64,000 bases of DNA from the NCBI RefSeq assembly GCF_016406145.1, contig NZ_CP066306.1, positions 558,001-622,000 of the forward strand, read 5' to 3'. Positions within the stretch are counted from its first letter, which is position 1; the number at the start of each line of letters is the position of its first letter. The DNA comes from Pseudomonas putida (GTDB taxonomy: Bacteria; Pseudomonadota; Gammaproteobacteria; Pseudomonadales; Pseudomonadaceae). Under the pieces are notes generated by a model, which saw nothing but the letters and a program-made list of their open reading frames with translations, did not search any database and had not been told where the DNA came from. The translations under genes and the position numbers were made by a program. Positions 57,347-64,000 of this stretch are shown here, in pieces.

Positions 57347-58271
57347 CGCCCCCATCCTGATCACCGGCGGCGCCGGCTTCATTGGCTCCCACCTGTGCGA
57401 TGCGTTGCTGGCTAAAGGCTACGCGGTGCGTGTGCTGGACGACCTTTCCACTGGCAAGCGCGACAACCTGCAACTGGGCAACCCGCGCCTTGAGCTGGTC
57501 GAGGGTGATGTTGCCGATGCCGCATTGGTGCAGCGCGCCGCGGCAGGTTGCAGCGCTGTGGTCCACCTGGCCGCGGTGGCTTCGGTGCAGGCGTCGGTCG
57601 AAGACCCGGTCAAGACCCACCAGAGCAATTTCATCGGCACCCTCAATGTTTGTGAGGCCATGCGCCTGCAGGGCGTGCGCCGGGTGGTGTTCGCCTCCAG
57701 CGCGGCGGTGTACGGCAATAACGGCGAAGGCCAGTCGATTGCCGAGGATACGCCCAAGGCACCGCTGACCCCCTATGCGGTGGACAAGCTGGCCAGCGAG
57801 CAGTACCTGGACTTCTACCGCCGCCAGCATGGGCTGGAGCCGGTGGTGTTCCGCTTCTTCAACATCTTCGGGCCGCGCCAGGACCCTTCGTCCCCGTACT
57901 CCGGGGTGATCAGCATTTTCAGTGAGCGGGCCACCCAAGGGTTGCCGATCACGGTGTTCGGCGACGGCGAGCAAACTCGGGATTTCCTGTATGTGGGCGA
58001 CCTGGTGCAGGTGATGGTGCAGGCGCTCGAGCAGCCGCAGGTGGAAGAGGGCGCGGTGAATATCGGCCTGAACCAAGCGACTTCGCTGAACCAGTTGCTC
58101 AAGGCGCTGGAAACCGTGGTCGGCAGCTTGCCGCCTGTCAGCTATGGCGAGGCTCGTTCGGGTGACATTCGCCACTCGCGGGCGGATAACCAGCGTTTGC
58201 TGGCACGATTCGATTTTCCGCAGCCGACTTCGATGGTCGAAGGGCTGGCGCACTTGCTCGGCAAGGCGTGA
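57339..58271 (+). CDS. NAD-dependent sugar-nucleotide epimerase (GalE-like)
   Basis: 310-aa extended SDR. Cofactor motif ITGGAGFIGSHLCDALL at the N-terminus, then VVHLAAVASVQASVEDP, FASSAAVYG and the catalytic PYAVDK (Tyr-x3-Lys), and FRFFNIFGPRQDP. Likely a UDP-sugar 4-epimerase for cell-surface sugars. It starts inside the end of the preceding RmlD-like gene and is translated with it. Confidence 0.87.
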   Translation: MADAPILITGGAGFIGSHLCDALLAKGYAVRVLDDLSTGKRDNLQLGNPRLELVEGDVADAALVQRAAAGCSAVVHLAAVASVQASVEDPVKTHQSNFIGTLNVCEAMRLQGVRRVVFASSAAVYGNNGEGQSIAEDTPKAPLTPYAVDKLASEQYLDFYRRQHGLEPVVFRFFNIFGPRQDPSSPYSGVISIFSERATQGLPITVFGDGEQTRDFLYVGDLVQVMVQALEQPQVEEGAVNIGLNQATSLNQLLKALETVVGSLPPVSYGEARSGDIRHSRADNQRLLARFDFPQPTSMVEGLAHLLGKA

Positions 58272-58283
58272 AATCAAGGCCTC

Positions 58284-58313
58284 TGTAGGAGCGGGCTTGC
58301 CCGCGAAGAGGGC
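58284..58313. repeat. single REP arm
   Basis: TGTAGGAGCGGGCTTGCCCGCGAAGAGGGC is one REP arm with an inner palindrome (GCGGGC/GCCCGC), located between the epimerase and HxlR genes, where it may stop convergent transcription. No partner arm was found nearby. Confidence 0.75.
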
Positions 58314-58318
58314 ACCGC

Positions 58319-58762
58319 TCAGCCGTGGTTGATCACCCGTCTCCGGCAGTCCTCCGGCCCCACAACCCGGCCATCCTGCGCCCGTACCAGCAGCGTCTCG
58401 ATCGGCTTGCCGCTGGCGCTATCCAGCAGCTGCGACCGTGCTTCCCCCGCCTCGAACAAAAACCTCTCCCCCCACTGCCGCAGCCCCACCACGATCGGAA
58501 ACACCGACCGACCTTTGTCGGTGAGCACATATTCCTTGTAGGCACTGCCATCCGACGCCGGCTGCAGCTGCAGCATGCCGCTTTCCAACAGAAGCTTAAG
58601 CCGCGATGCGAGGATGTTCTTCGCAAGCCCAAGGTTCTTCTGAAATTCACTGAAGCGGCGCAGGCCATCGAAGGCATCGCGCAGGATCATCAGCGCCCAG
58701 CGGTCGCCCAATACCTCCAGGGCCCGCGCTACAGGGCATTGAGCGTTCACGTCATCGAGCAT
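58319..58762 (-). CDS. HxlR-type winged-helix regulator
   Basis: 147-aa regulator of the HxlR family: N-terminal Cys (QCPVARALEVLGDRWALMILRDAFDGLRRFSEFQ) and a winged helix LAKNILASRLKLLLESGML. Cysteine near the N-terminus can serve as a redox or aldehyde sensor in this family. The ATG at 58762 has GAAGG eight bases upstream. It is divergent from an MFS exporter gene, and palindromes lie in the gap. Confidence 0.88.
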   Translation of the reverse strand: MLDDVNAQCPVARALEVLGDRWALMILRDAFDGLRRFSEFQKNLGLAKNILASRLKLLLESGMLQLQPASDGSAYKEYVLTDKGRSVFPIVVGLRQWGERFLFEAGEARSQLLDSASGKPIETLLVRAQDGRVVGPEDCRRRVINHG

Positions 58763-58799
58763 CGGGTGCAACCTTCGGTGATCATCTGGTTGCAGATTA

Positions 58800-58845
58800 A
58801 AACCACATTTGCTAAATAGCCAGTATGTGGTTTCAATTTGAAACC
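58800..58845. promoter_or_regulatory. HxlR/MFS divergent operator palindromes
   Basis: Two overlapping inverted repeats: AAACCACAT (58800-58808) with ATGTGGTTT (58825-58833), and a perfect 17-bp palindrome GGTTTCAATTTGAAACC at 58829-58845. They lie between the divergent HxlR regulator and MFS genes and end 21 bp before the MFS start, the expected place for a repressor site. Confidence 0.65.
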
Positions 58846-58866
58846 AGTTTCACTGGAGCTGAACCG

Positions 58867-60072
58867 ATGAACGATTTGCTGACGCGCGGGATAACCCTGC
58901 TGCTCGCCGCCACCTGCGCCATGGCCGTGGCCACAGTCTATTTCGCCCAACCTTTGCTCGAGTCGATCGCGGCGGACCTGGGCGTGCCTCAGGCGCGCAT
59001 AGGCTGGGTTGTCGGTGCCACCCAGGCGGGATACGCGCTGGGGCTGATCCTGATCGTGCCGCTCGGTGACTTGTTCGACCGCAAGCGCCTGGTACTGGGC
59101 CAGCTGCTGGTTGCGGCGCTGGCGCTGGCCGCCGTGGGCCTGGCGCACAGCTGGGCGGTAATGCTTGCCGCTTTGGCCCTGGTCGGGCTGATGGCGGTGA
59201 TGGTGCAGGTGATGGTGGCGCATGCCGCGATCCTTGCCTCGCCCGCCCGTCAGGGGCAGGCCGTGGGTACGGTCACCAGCGGTGTGGTGCTGGGCATTCT
59301 GCTGGCGCGCCTGGTGTCCGGTGCGCTTGCCGATGTGGCGGGTTGGCGCAGCGTCTACTTCGTGGCGGCGGGGTTGCTGTTGCTGATGACCCTTGTGCTC
59401 TGCCATTGCTTGCCAGCAGGGCGCCGCCCGCAACATCGATCAGGTTACCTGGCACTGATCGGCTCGCTGTTCAGCCTGTACCGCCAGGACCGCTTGCTGC
59501 GCCGGCGTGGCCTGTTCGGCCTGTTGATCTTTGCCGCCTTCAGCGTGCTATGGAGCAGCATGGTCTTGCCCCTGGGGGCCGCACCCTTGGCGTTGAGCCA
59601 CAGCGAAATCGGCCTGTTCGGCCTGGCAGGTATTGCCGGTACGTTGGCCGCGTCGCGTGCAGGGCGTTTGGCCGATCAGGGGTTGGCAGAACGCACCACC
59701 GGCCTGGCGCTGGCACTGTTGACGCTGTCATGGCTGCCGACAGCCTTCGTCGGGCAATCGTTGATGGCTTTCACGCTGGGTGTGCTGATGCTGGACTTCG
59801 CCGTGCAGGCGGTGCACGTCACCAACCAGAGCCTGTTGTTGGCCGGGCGGGGCGAACTGGCCAGCCGGTTGATCGGCGCCTACATGTGTAGTTATGCCAT
59901 TGGCAGTGGGCTTGGCGCGGTGCTGGCGAGCTGGGCGTATGCCCGCTGGGGCTGGGGCGCAGTGTGCGCGCTGGGGATGTCGTTCAGCGCACTGGCGCTC
60001 GGTTACTGGCTGTGGCTGCAAACAGAAAGGGCGGCCTCGGCCGCCCTGCATCGCAGTGGTCAGAACTTGTAG
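58867..60072 (+). CDS. MFS exporter (12-helix, sugar efflux/AraJ-like)
   Basis: 401-aa MFS protein with 12 predicted helices. Motif A in the loop after helix 2 is PLGDLFDRKRLVLGQLL. Its start at 58867 has GGAG nine bases upstream; an upstream ATG in frame lies within the operator palindrome. Divergent from HxlR, so it is probably induced by HxlR ligands and exports a small toxic compound. The gene's 3' end overlaps the end of oprG by 13 bp. Confidence 0.85.
   Translation: MNDLLTRGITLLLAATCAMAVATVYFAQPLLESIAADLGVPQARIGWVVGATQAGYALGLILIVPLGDLFDRKRLVLGQLLVAALALAAVGLAHSWAVMLAALALVGLMAVMVQVMVAHAAILASPARQGQAVGTVTSGVVLGILLARLVSGALADVAGWRSVYFVAAGLLLLMTLVLCHCLPAGRRPQHRSGYLALIGSLFSLYRQDRLLRRRGLFGLLIFAAFSVLWSSMVLPLGAAPLALSHSEIGLFGLAGIAGTLAASRAGRLADQGLAERTTGLALALLTLSWLPTAFVGQSLMAFTLGVLMLDFAVQAVHVTNQSLLLAGRGELASRLIGAYMCSYAIGSGLGAVLASWAYARWGWGAVCALGMSFSALALGYWLWLQTERAASAALHRSGQNL
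60029..60046 (-). terminator. oprG terminator inside the end of the convergent MFS gene
   Basis: GGGCGGCC-TC-GGCCGCCC is a perfect 8-bp stem; on the minus strand it is followed by TTTCTGTTT. It lies 13 bp past the oprG stop, within the MFS coding sequence, so it can only serve oprG. Confidence 0.7.
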
Positions 60073-60743
60073 CCAAGGCCGACCATGTAGACCCACGGGT
60101 CGACTTCCACGTTGACCTTGGTCTTGCTGTAGCCCAGCGCGCTCGGACCGTCGACGGTGGCCTTGGTGTCGATATCCACGTACCAGACCGAGGCGTTGAC
60201 CAGCAGGTTGTCAGTGAGCATATAGTCCATGCCCAACTGACCTGCGATACCGACCGAGTCCTGCAGCTTGAGGTTGCTGAAGCCTTGTTGCTTGCGCGCG
60301 CTGCTCAGGTCTTCGTCGAAGAACAGGGTGTAGTTGATGCCGATACCCGCGTACGGCTGGAAGCGCGAGTTCGGTGCCATCGGGTAGTACTGCAGCGACA
60401 GGGTCGGTGGCAGTTGCTTGATGTCGGCCAGCTTGCCGTCCAGGCCGCCACCCAGGCCCTTCACGCCCACGGTGTGCTGGAACGGCGTGGCCGCCAGCAG
60501 TTCAAGGCCGACGTGGTCGGTGAGCATGTAGGCGAAAGTCAGGCCCAGTTGGGTGTCGCTGTCCAAGGTCGCCTTGGTGCCCGACACCTTGTTGCCGTCG
60601 AACTTCAGGTCGCCGCTGCTTTCGTTCGGGGCGGTGGTGATGGCGCCTGCGCGCAGGATCATGTCTCCCGCCTGGTAAGCGTGTGCGGCAGGGGCGGCGA
60701 GCGCAAGGGCCACAAGTGAGGCGCCGAGCAAGGACTTGTTCAT
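60060..60743 (-). CDS. oprG: outer membrane protein OprG (OmpW family)
   Basis: 227-aa eight-stranded beta-barrel with a signal peptide (MNKSLLGASLVALALAAPAAHA) and the OmpW-type pattern: GDMILRAGAITTAPNES, the AYMLTDHVGLELLAATPFQH loop, PTLSLQYYP, and a C-terminal aromatic residue (GLGYKF). It forms a channel for small hydrophobic molecules. In P. aeruginosa oprG is strongly induced without oxygen; an ANR-like box lies upstream. It overlaps the end of the MFS gene by 13 bp. Confidence 0.94.
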   Translation of the reverse strand: MNKSLLGASLVALALAAPAAHAYQAGDMILRAGAITTAPNESSGDLKFDGNKVSGTKATLDSDTQLGLTFAYMLTDHVGLELLAATPFQHTVGVKGLGGGLDGKLADIKQLPPTLSLQYYPMAPNSRFQPYAGIGINYTLFFDEDLSSARKQQGFSNLKLQDSVGIAGQLGMDYMLTDNLLVNASVWYVDIDTKATVDGPSALGYSKTKVNVEVDPWVYMVGLGYKF

Positions 60744-60808
60744 GGAAGCTCCGAAAGGACGTGAGTAATCAAGTTGTCCAATGGTACGGAGCCGTCTAAA
60801 CCGAATGT

Positions 60809-60822
60809 TTGACCCAGCTCAA
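60809..60822 (-). promoter_or_regulatory. ANR/FNR-like box upstream of oprG
   Basis: TTGACCCAGCTCAA at 60809-60822 matches the consensus TTGAT-N4-ATCAA at the outer four bases of each half-site. It lies 66 to 79 bp upstream of the oprG start. ANR regulation of oprG is known in P. aeruginosa; here it is a sequence inference. Confidence 0.45.
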
Positions 60823-60852
60823 AGAACTGCGTTCACGAATTCGAAACAGTTC

Positions 60853-61368
60853 TCACTTCAGCTCATAAACATATATTTTTTCGGCTTCCATCTGGTAACC
60901 GGCGTCGGCCAGCTCGCTGCTGGAGGCTCTGACGTGCAGCTTTCCTTCAATCCAGTAGGGCTGGTACAGGTCTTCGACGCGTACGCCCATTTCGCTGAAA
61001 ATATGCACGATCTGGTTGGAGGGCGGTGGCGGTACATGGATGCAGGCGCCGTAGTAGGGCACTAACAGGAACTCGGTAGTGCGACCTTCTTCACTGACTT
61101 CCAGGGGCACGATATAGCCGGGAAGTTTGATTTGCTGGCCGTCCAGGCCCTTGACCACCGGCGCGTCGGGCGCTTGCTGGCGCGCCGCTGGGGCTGATTC
61201 AGCGGACAGGGCACTGCTCAGTTGCGACATGTCGTGCAGTGGGGCGAGTTGCGGCGGGATGATCGGCGCGCCCTCCGGGATCAGTGCAGGCCAGTCGAGT
61301 TCGCGGGGTTCGGCCGCCCAGGTGGGGGCGGCGAGCATCATTAGGGATAAAAACAGCGCGCGAAGCAT
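60853..61368 (-). CDS. DUF3299 exported protein
   Basis: 171-aa secreted protein with a signal peptide (MLRALFLSLMMLAAPTWA) and the DUF3299 core: KLPGYIVPLEVSEEGRTTEFLLVPYYGACIHVPPPPSNQIVHI. The Cys and His residues in GACIHVPPPP are conserved in the family and suggest metal or thiol binding. It is the last gene of a four-gene operon with an ABC exporter; in P. aeruginosa the matching operon PA4063-PA4066 responds to zinc shortage through Zur. Nine bases separate its start from the permease stop. Confidence 0.85.
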   Translation of the reverse strand: MLRALFLSLMMLAAPTWAAEPRELDWPALIPEGAPIIPPQLAPLHDMSQLSSALSAESAPAARQQAPDAPVVKGLDGQQIKLPGYIVPLEVSEEGRTTEFLLVPYYGACIHVPPPPSNQIVHIFSEMGVRVEDLYQPYWIEGKLHVRASSSELADAGYQMEAEKIYVYELK

Positions 61369-61377
61369 GGCGTTTTC

Positions 61378-62643
61378 TCAGAGGTGAATCGACAGACCAT
61401 CGGCCAGCGACTGCCGATAGGCGCGCCAGGCCGGCACGCTGCCCATCAGCAGCGCTGCGCCGAGGATGATAGCAAGCAGCGTCCACTCGTGCGTGCTGGG
61501 CCAGGCCAGCGGCAGGTACAGGCCGTAATTGGCCTGAACGTAGCCTTGGGCGAGGGCGATGCCGCCATACAGCAGGCCAAGCCCGGCAACGATACCGGCA
61601 CTTGCCAGTGCCAGCGCTTCGAGAACCAGTAACCCGGCAATGTGCCAAGGCCGGGCCCCCACCGAGCGCAGAATCGCCATCTCCCGGCGACGTTCGTTGA
61701 GGCTGGTGAGAATGGCCGTGAGCATGCCGATCAAACCGGTCAGTACGACAAACAGCGAGACCACGAACAACGCCTGTTCGGCCGTGCCCATCAGGCTCCA
61801 CAACTCCTGCAGCGCTACCCCGGGCAAGATCGCCAGCAGCGGCTCGCTGCGGTATTCATTGATCTCGCGCTGCAGGCTGAAGGTGGCGATCTTGCTGTTC
61901 AGGCCCAGCATGAATGCGGTGATCGCGGCGGGCTGCAGGTCCATGGCGCGAGCCTGTTCGGCACTGATGCGCCCGGCACCACGTGCAGGCACGCCGTTAT
62001 GCCAGTCGACATGGATCGCCTCCATCCCCGCCAGGCTGATGTGCAACGTGCGGTCGACCGGTGTGCCGGTGCGTTTGAGCACGCCGACCACGGTGAACGG
62101 CTTGTCGTCGTGCTTGACCAGGCTTATTGCCGCCACACCATGGGCAAGCACCAGCTTGTCGCCAAGCCTGTAGTGCAGCGCCTCGGCCACCTCGGCGCCC
62201 AACACCACCTCGAACGGGTCGCCGGCGAACTCACGGCCCTGACTCAGCTCCAGATGCTGCCGGCGACCGTACTGGTAATGGCTGAAGTACTCAGCGGTGG
62301 TGCCCATCACTCGATACCCGCGGTGCGAGTCGCCGAGCGAGATGGGAATCGCCCACTTCACCCGTGGGTCCTGAGCGTAATGCTGGTAGCTGTCCCAACG
62401 GATATTGTTGGTGGCGTTGCCGATACGGAATACCGAATACAGCAGCAGGTTTACCGACCCCGAGCGGGCGCCGACGATCAGGTCGGTGCCGCTGATGGTG
62501 CTGGCGAAACTGGCGCGTGCTTCGGTGCGCACACGTTCCACGGCCAGCAACAGGCACACCGACAGGGCGATGGCGAAGGCGGTGAGAAACGCCGTGAAAC
62601 GACGATTGGCCAGGCTGGCCAGGGCAAGGCGAAGCAGGTACAT
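61378..62643 (-). CDS. ABC transporter permease (FtsX/MacB type)
   Basis: 421-aa permease with one N-terminal helix, a large periplasmic domain (about residues 45-270), and three C-terminal helices, the FtsX/LolC/MacB topology. Such permeases with LolD-type ATPases act as mechanotransmitters or move envelope molecules. The start overlaps the ATPase stop by one base. Part of the zinc-type operon. Confidence 0.88.
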   Translation of the reverse strand: MYLLRLALASLANRRFTAFLTAFAIALSVCLLLAVERVRTEARASFASTISGTDLIVGARSGSVNLLLYSVFRIGNATNNIRWDSYQHYAQDPRVKWAIPISLGDSHRGYRVMGTTAEYFSHYQYGRRQHLELSQGREFAGDPFEVVLGAEVAEALHYRLGDKLVLAHGVAAISLVKHDDKPFTVVGVLKRTGTPVDRTLHISLAGMEAIHVDWHNGVPARGAGRISAEQARAMDLQPAAITAFMLGLNSKIATFSLQREINEYRSEPLLAILPGVALQELWSLMGTAEQALFVVSLFVVLTGLIGMLTAILTSLNERRREMAILRSVGARPWHIAGLLVLEALALASAGIVAGLGLLYGGIALAQGYVQANYGLYLPLAWPSTHEWTLLAIILGAALLMGSVPAWRAYRQSLADGLSIHL

Positions 62644-63353
62644 CAGGCCTCCCGGGGCTTGGCTGCGCGGTTGAGTTCGGCCAGTGACAGATGACGGTCG
62701 AACAGCGGTGCCAGGCTCTGGTCATGGCTGACGAACAACAGGCTGGAGCCGGCGGCGCGACATTCATCGAACAGCAGGCGGATGAACGCTTCCCGGGTGT
62801 CGGCATCCAGTGCCGAGGTCGGTTCGTCGGCAATGACCAGCTCGGGTTGGCCGATTAATGCTCGGGCAGCGGCCACCCTTTGTTGTTGGCCGATCGACAG
62901 GCTGTCGGCGCGGCGGGCAAGCAGTGCCGGGTCGTTCAGGCCCAGATGGGCAAGCAGCTCGCTGGCAGCTTGGTCGACACTGCCGTGGCGTTGGCGGGCG
63001 CGGTCGGCCCGGCTGTGCGAAAAGCGGCAAGGCAGTTCGACGTTTTCTCGTACCGAGAGGAACGGCAGCAGGTTGAACTGCTGGAAGATATAACCGGTGT
63101 GATCGACCCGAAAGCGGTCGCGGGCGCCTTGGCCAAGGCTGCCGAGATCCTGGCCGAGCAACTGGATATGGCCCTGAGCTGGCACGTTCACCCCGCCCAG
63201 CAGGCCCAGCAAGGTGGTCTTGCCACTGCCGCTGGGGCCTTTGAGGAACAGGGCCTCGCCTGCTTCCAGGCGAAACGCGGGGATATCCAGCAATGGCGGC
63301 TGCCCTGGCCAGGCGAACAACAGGTCTTGCAGCGCGATCAACGGCAGGCTCAT
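62643..63353 (-). CDS. ABC transporter ATP-binding protein (LolD-like)
   Basis: 236-aa ATPase: Walker A LKGPSGSGKTTLL, signature SLSIGQQQRVAAARALI (an unusual I for G in LSxGQ), Walker B LVIADEPTSALD and switch SLLFVSHDQ. It pairs with the FtsX-type permease downstream. The start directly follows the DUF2796 stop, so the operon is translationally tight. Confidence 0.9.
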   Translation of the reverse strand: MSLPLIALQDLLFAWPGQPPLLDIPAFRLEAGEALFLKGPSGSGKTTLLGLLGGVNVPAQGHIQLLGQDLGSLGQGARDRFRVDHTGYIFQQFNLLPFLSVRENVELPCRFSHSRADRARQRHGSVDQAASELLAHLGLNDPALLARRADSLSIGQQQRVAAARALIGQPELVIADEPTSALDADTREAFIRLLFDECRAAGSSLLFVSHDQSLAPLFDRHLSLAELNRAAKPREA

Positions 63354-63938
63354 TCAGAACGCAACCACGGCCTTGGCAGGCGAGATGTCCAGGCCTTTCT
63401 GACCGCTCGGGCCGATCAACTGCACATTGATTTTCTGCGTGGCGGGGAAGGTCTTGAACAGCGGCGTGAGGTCGAGCTGAGAGAGCTTGTCCGGGGCGGA
63501 GCATTTGAGCTGATAGTGGGCACTGATGTCGCTGTGCTGGTGGCCATGCTCATGTTCATCACCGTCGTCATCTTTTGCCGCATCACCGAACAGTGGGCTC
63601 TCCAACTCCTGAGCATCTTCCTTGCAGCCAGCAGCCGCTGCCAGGCCAAACAGCTTCAGAGGTTGCTCGAGCTGCTGGCGCACGGCGGCAACCTTGGCTT
63701 TGTCGGCATCACTGCTGGCGCTGTGTTCAAAGCCAACCAGGTTCATTGCCGGGCTCTCCAGCTCCAGCTCAAGGGTGTTGCCGTCGAGCACCACATTGAG
63801 CTTGGCCACACCGTGCTCATGCGCCCCGAGTGTGCCGTGGGCGTGATCATGGTCATGGTCATGGTCATGGTCTTCGTGGGCATTAGCCACGGCCAGGGGC
63901 AGCAGGGCGAAGGGCAGGGCGAGCAGCAGGCGACGCAT
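63354..63938 (-). CDS. DUF2796 His-rich periplasmic protein
   Basis: 194-aa exported protein with a signal peptide ending about residue 20 and a mature start of alternating His/Asp (HEDHDHDHDHDHAHG) plus a second His-rich stretch in the middle (HEHGHQHSD). The rest matches DUF2796 (AKLNVVLDGNTLELELESPAMNLVGFEH). It probably binds zinc in the periplasm; first gene of the ABC operon. GGAG six bases before the ATG. Confidence 0.88.
   Translation of the reverse strand: MRRLLLALPFALLPLAVANAHEDHDHDHDHDHAHGTLGAHEHGVAKLNVVLDGNTLELELESPAMNLVGFEHSASSDADKAKVAAVRQQLEQPLKLFGLAAAAGCKEDAQELESPLFGDAAKDDDGDEHEHGHQHSDISAHYQLKCSAPDKLSQLDLTPLFKTFPATQKINVQLIGPSGQKGLDISPAKAVVAF
63847..63870. repeat. four tandem TCATGG hexamers
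   Basis: Exact 6-bp units at 63847-63852, 63853-63858, 63859-63864 and 63865-63870 on the plus strand encode the His-Asp repeat of the DUF2796 protein. Copy number could vary in frame. Confidence 0.85.
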
Positions 63939-63970
63939 GGACGACTCCAGAAGCAGACTGGGAATGATTT

Positions 63971-63990
63971 GGTAATGTTATAACAACTTT
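63971..63990 (-). promoter_or_regulatory. Zur-like box upstream of the DUF2796-ABC operon
   Basis: Around a perfect GTTATAAC palindrome (63977-63984) the sequence AATGTTATAACA matches the left half and centre of the gamma-proteobacterial Zur consensus (AAATGTTATAnTATAACATTT). It lies 33 to 52 bp upstream of the operon's start codon, a fit for repression by Zur when zinc is plentiful. The window ends just beyond it. Confidence 0.6.
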
Positions 63991-64000
63991 TCTCTGTGCC

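Overview
The window looks like chromosomal DNA from a fluorescent Pseudomonas of the P. putida group. Evidence: high GC with strongly GC-biased third codon positions, putida-type REP palindromes in several intergenic gaps, a Pseudomonas LPS-core gene order (carbamoyltransferase, WapH-like, Mig-14, DnpA-like, Ssg-like, WapR-like, kinase, MsbA, HldE, later WaaA), and an OprG/OmpW porin. Most of it is well-packed core genome. I see no insertion sequence, prophage, CRISPR array or rRNA operon. One tRNA gene is present (tRNA-Sec).

Layout. 0.1-12.1 kb: a periplasmic solute-binding protein, then a minus-strand run with a YccS-like membrane protein, an HI0933-type flavoprotein, DbpA RNA helicase, an MdtD-like exporter, a PmbA/TldD-type protease pair and a long acyl-CoA dehydrogenase. 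12.1-14.9 kb: a small accessory island, AT-rich in its first part, with unrecognised genes, a four-helix membrane protein, a possible structured RNA leader, a frameshifted DUF6124-like gene and a DUF3077 gene, bordered by REP elements. 14.9-21.7 kb: proline catabolism (putA and putP, divergent around seven GTTGCA PutA-type operators) and rlmJ. 21.9-33.2 kb: LPS core modification and export, in one tightly overlapping plus-strand operon followed by a kinase, msbA and hldE. 33.2-38.9 kb: an unknown Nudix-like protein, an aldo/keto reductase and FAD oxidoreductase pair, an SMR pump, a LysR regulator and waaA.

39.0-43.4 kb: a self-contained module with a divergent MocR-type (GntR/aminotransferase) regulator, an Fe(II)/2-oxoglutarate oxygenase of the amino-acid hydroxylase type, a TSUP (TauE/SafE) permease and a YdfG-like hydroxy-acid dehydrogenase. 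Its intergenic region carries three copies of a 10-bp operator-like element. It is the best candidate here for an undescribed pathway. 43.5-52.7 kb: a complete selenoprotein locus, fdnGHI formate dehydrogenase (in-frame UGA with a SECIS hairpin), fdhE, selA, selB and the tRNA-Sec gene selC only 6 bp after selB; selD is not in the window.

52.7-64.0 kb: a type I asparaginase, an AGCS alanine/Na+ symporter divergent from an XRE-type regulator, two nucleotide-sugar short-chain dehydrogenases, an HxlR regulator divergent from an MFS exporter with palindromic operators, oprG, and a four-gene zinc-type operon (His-rich DUF2796 protein, ABC ATPase, ABC permease, DUF3299 protein) preceded by a Zur-like box at the window edge.
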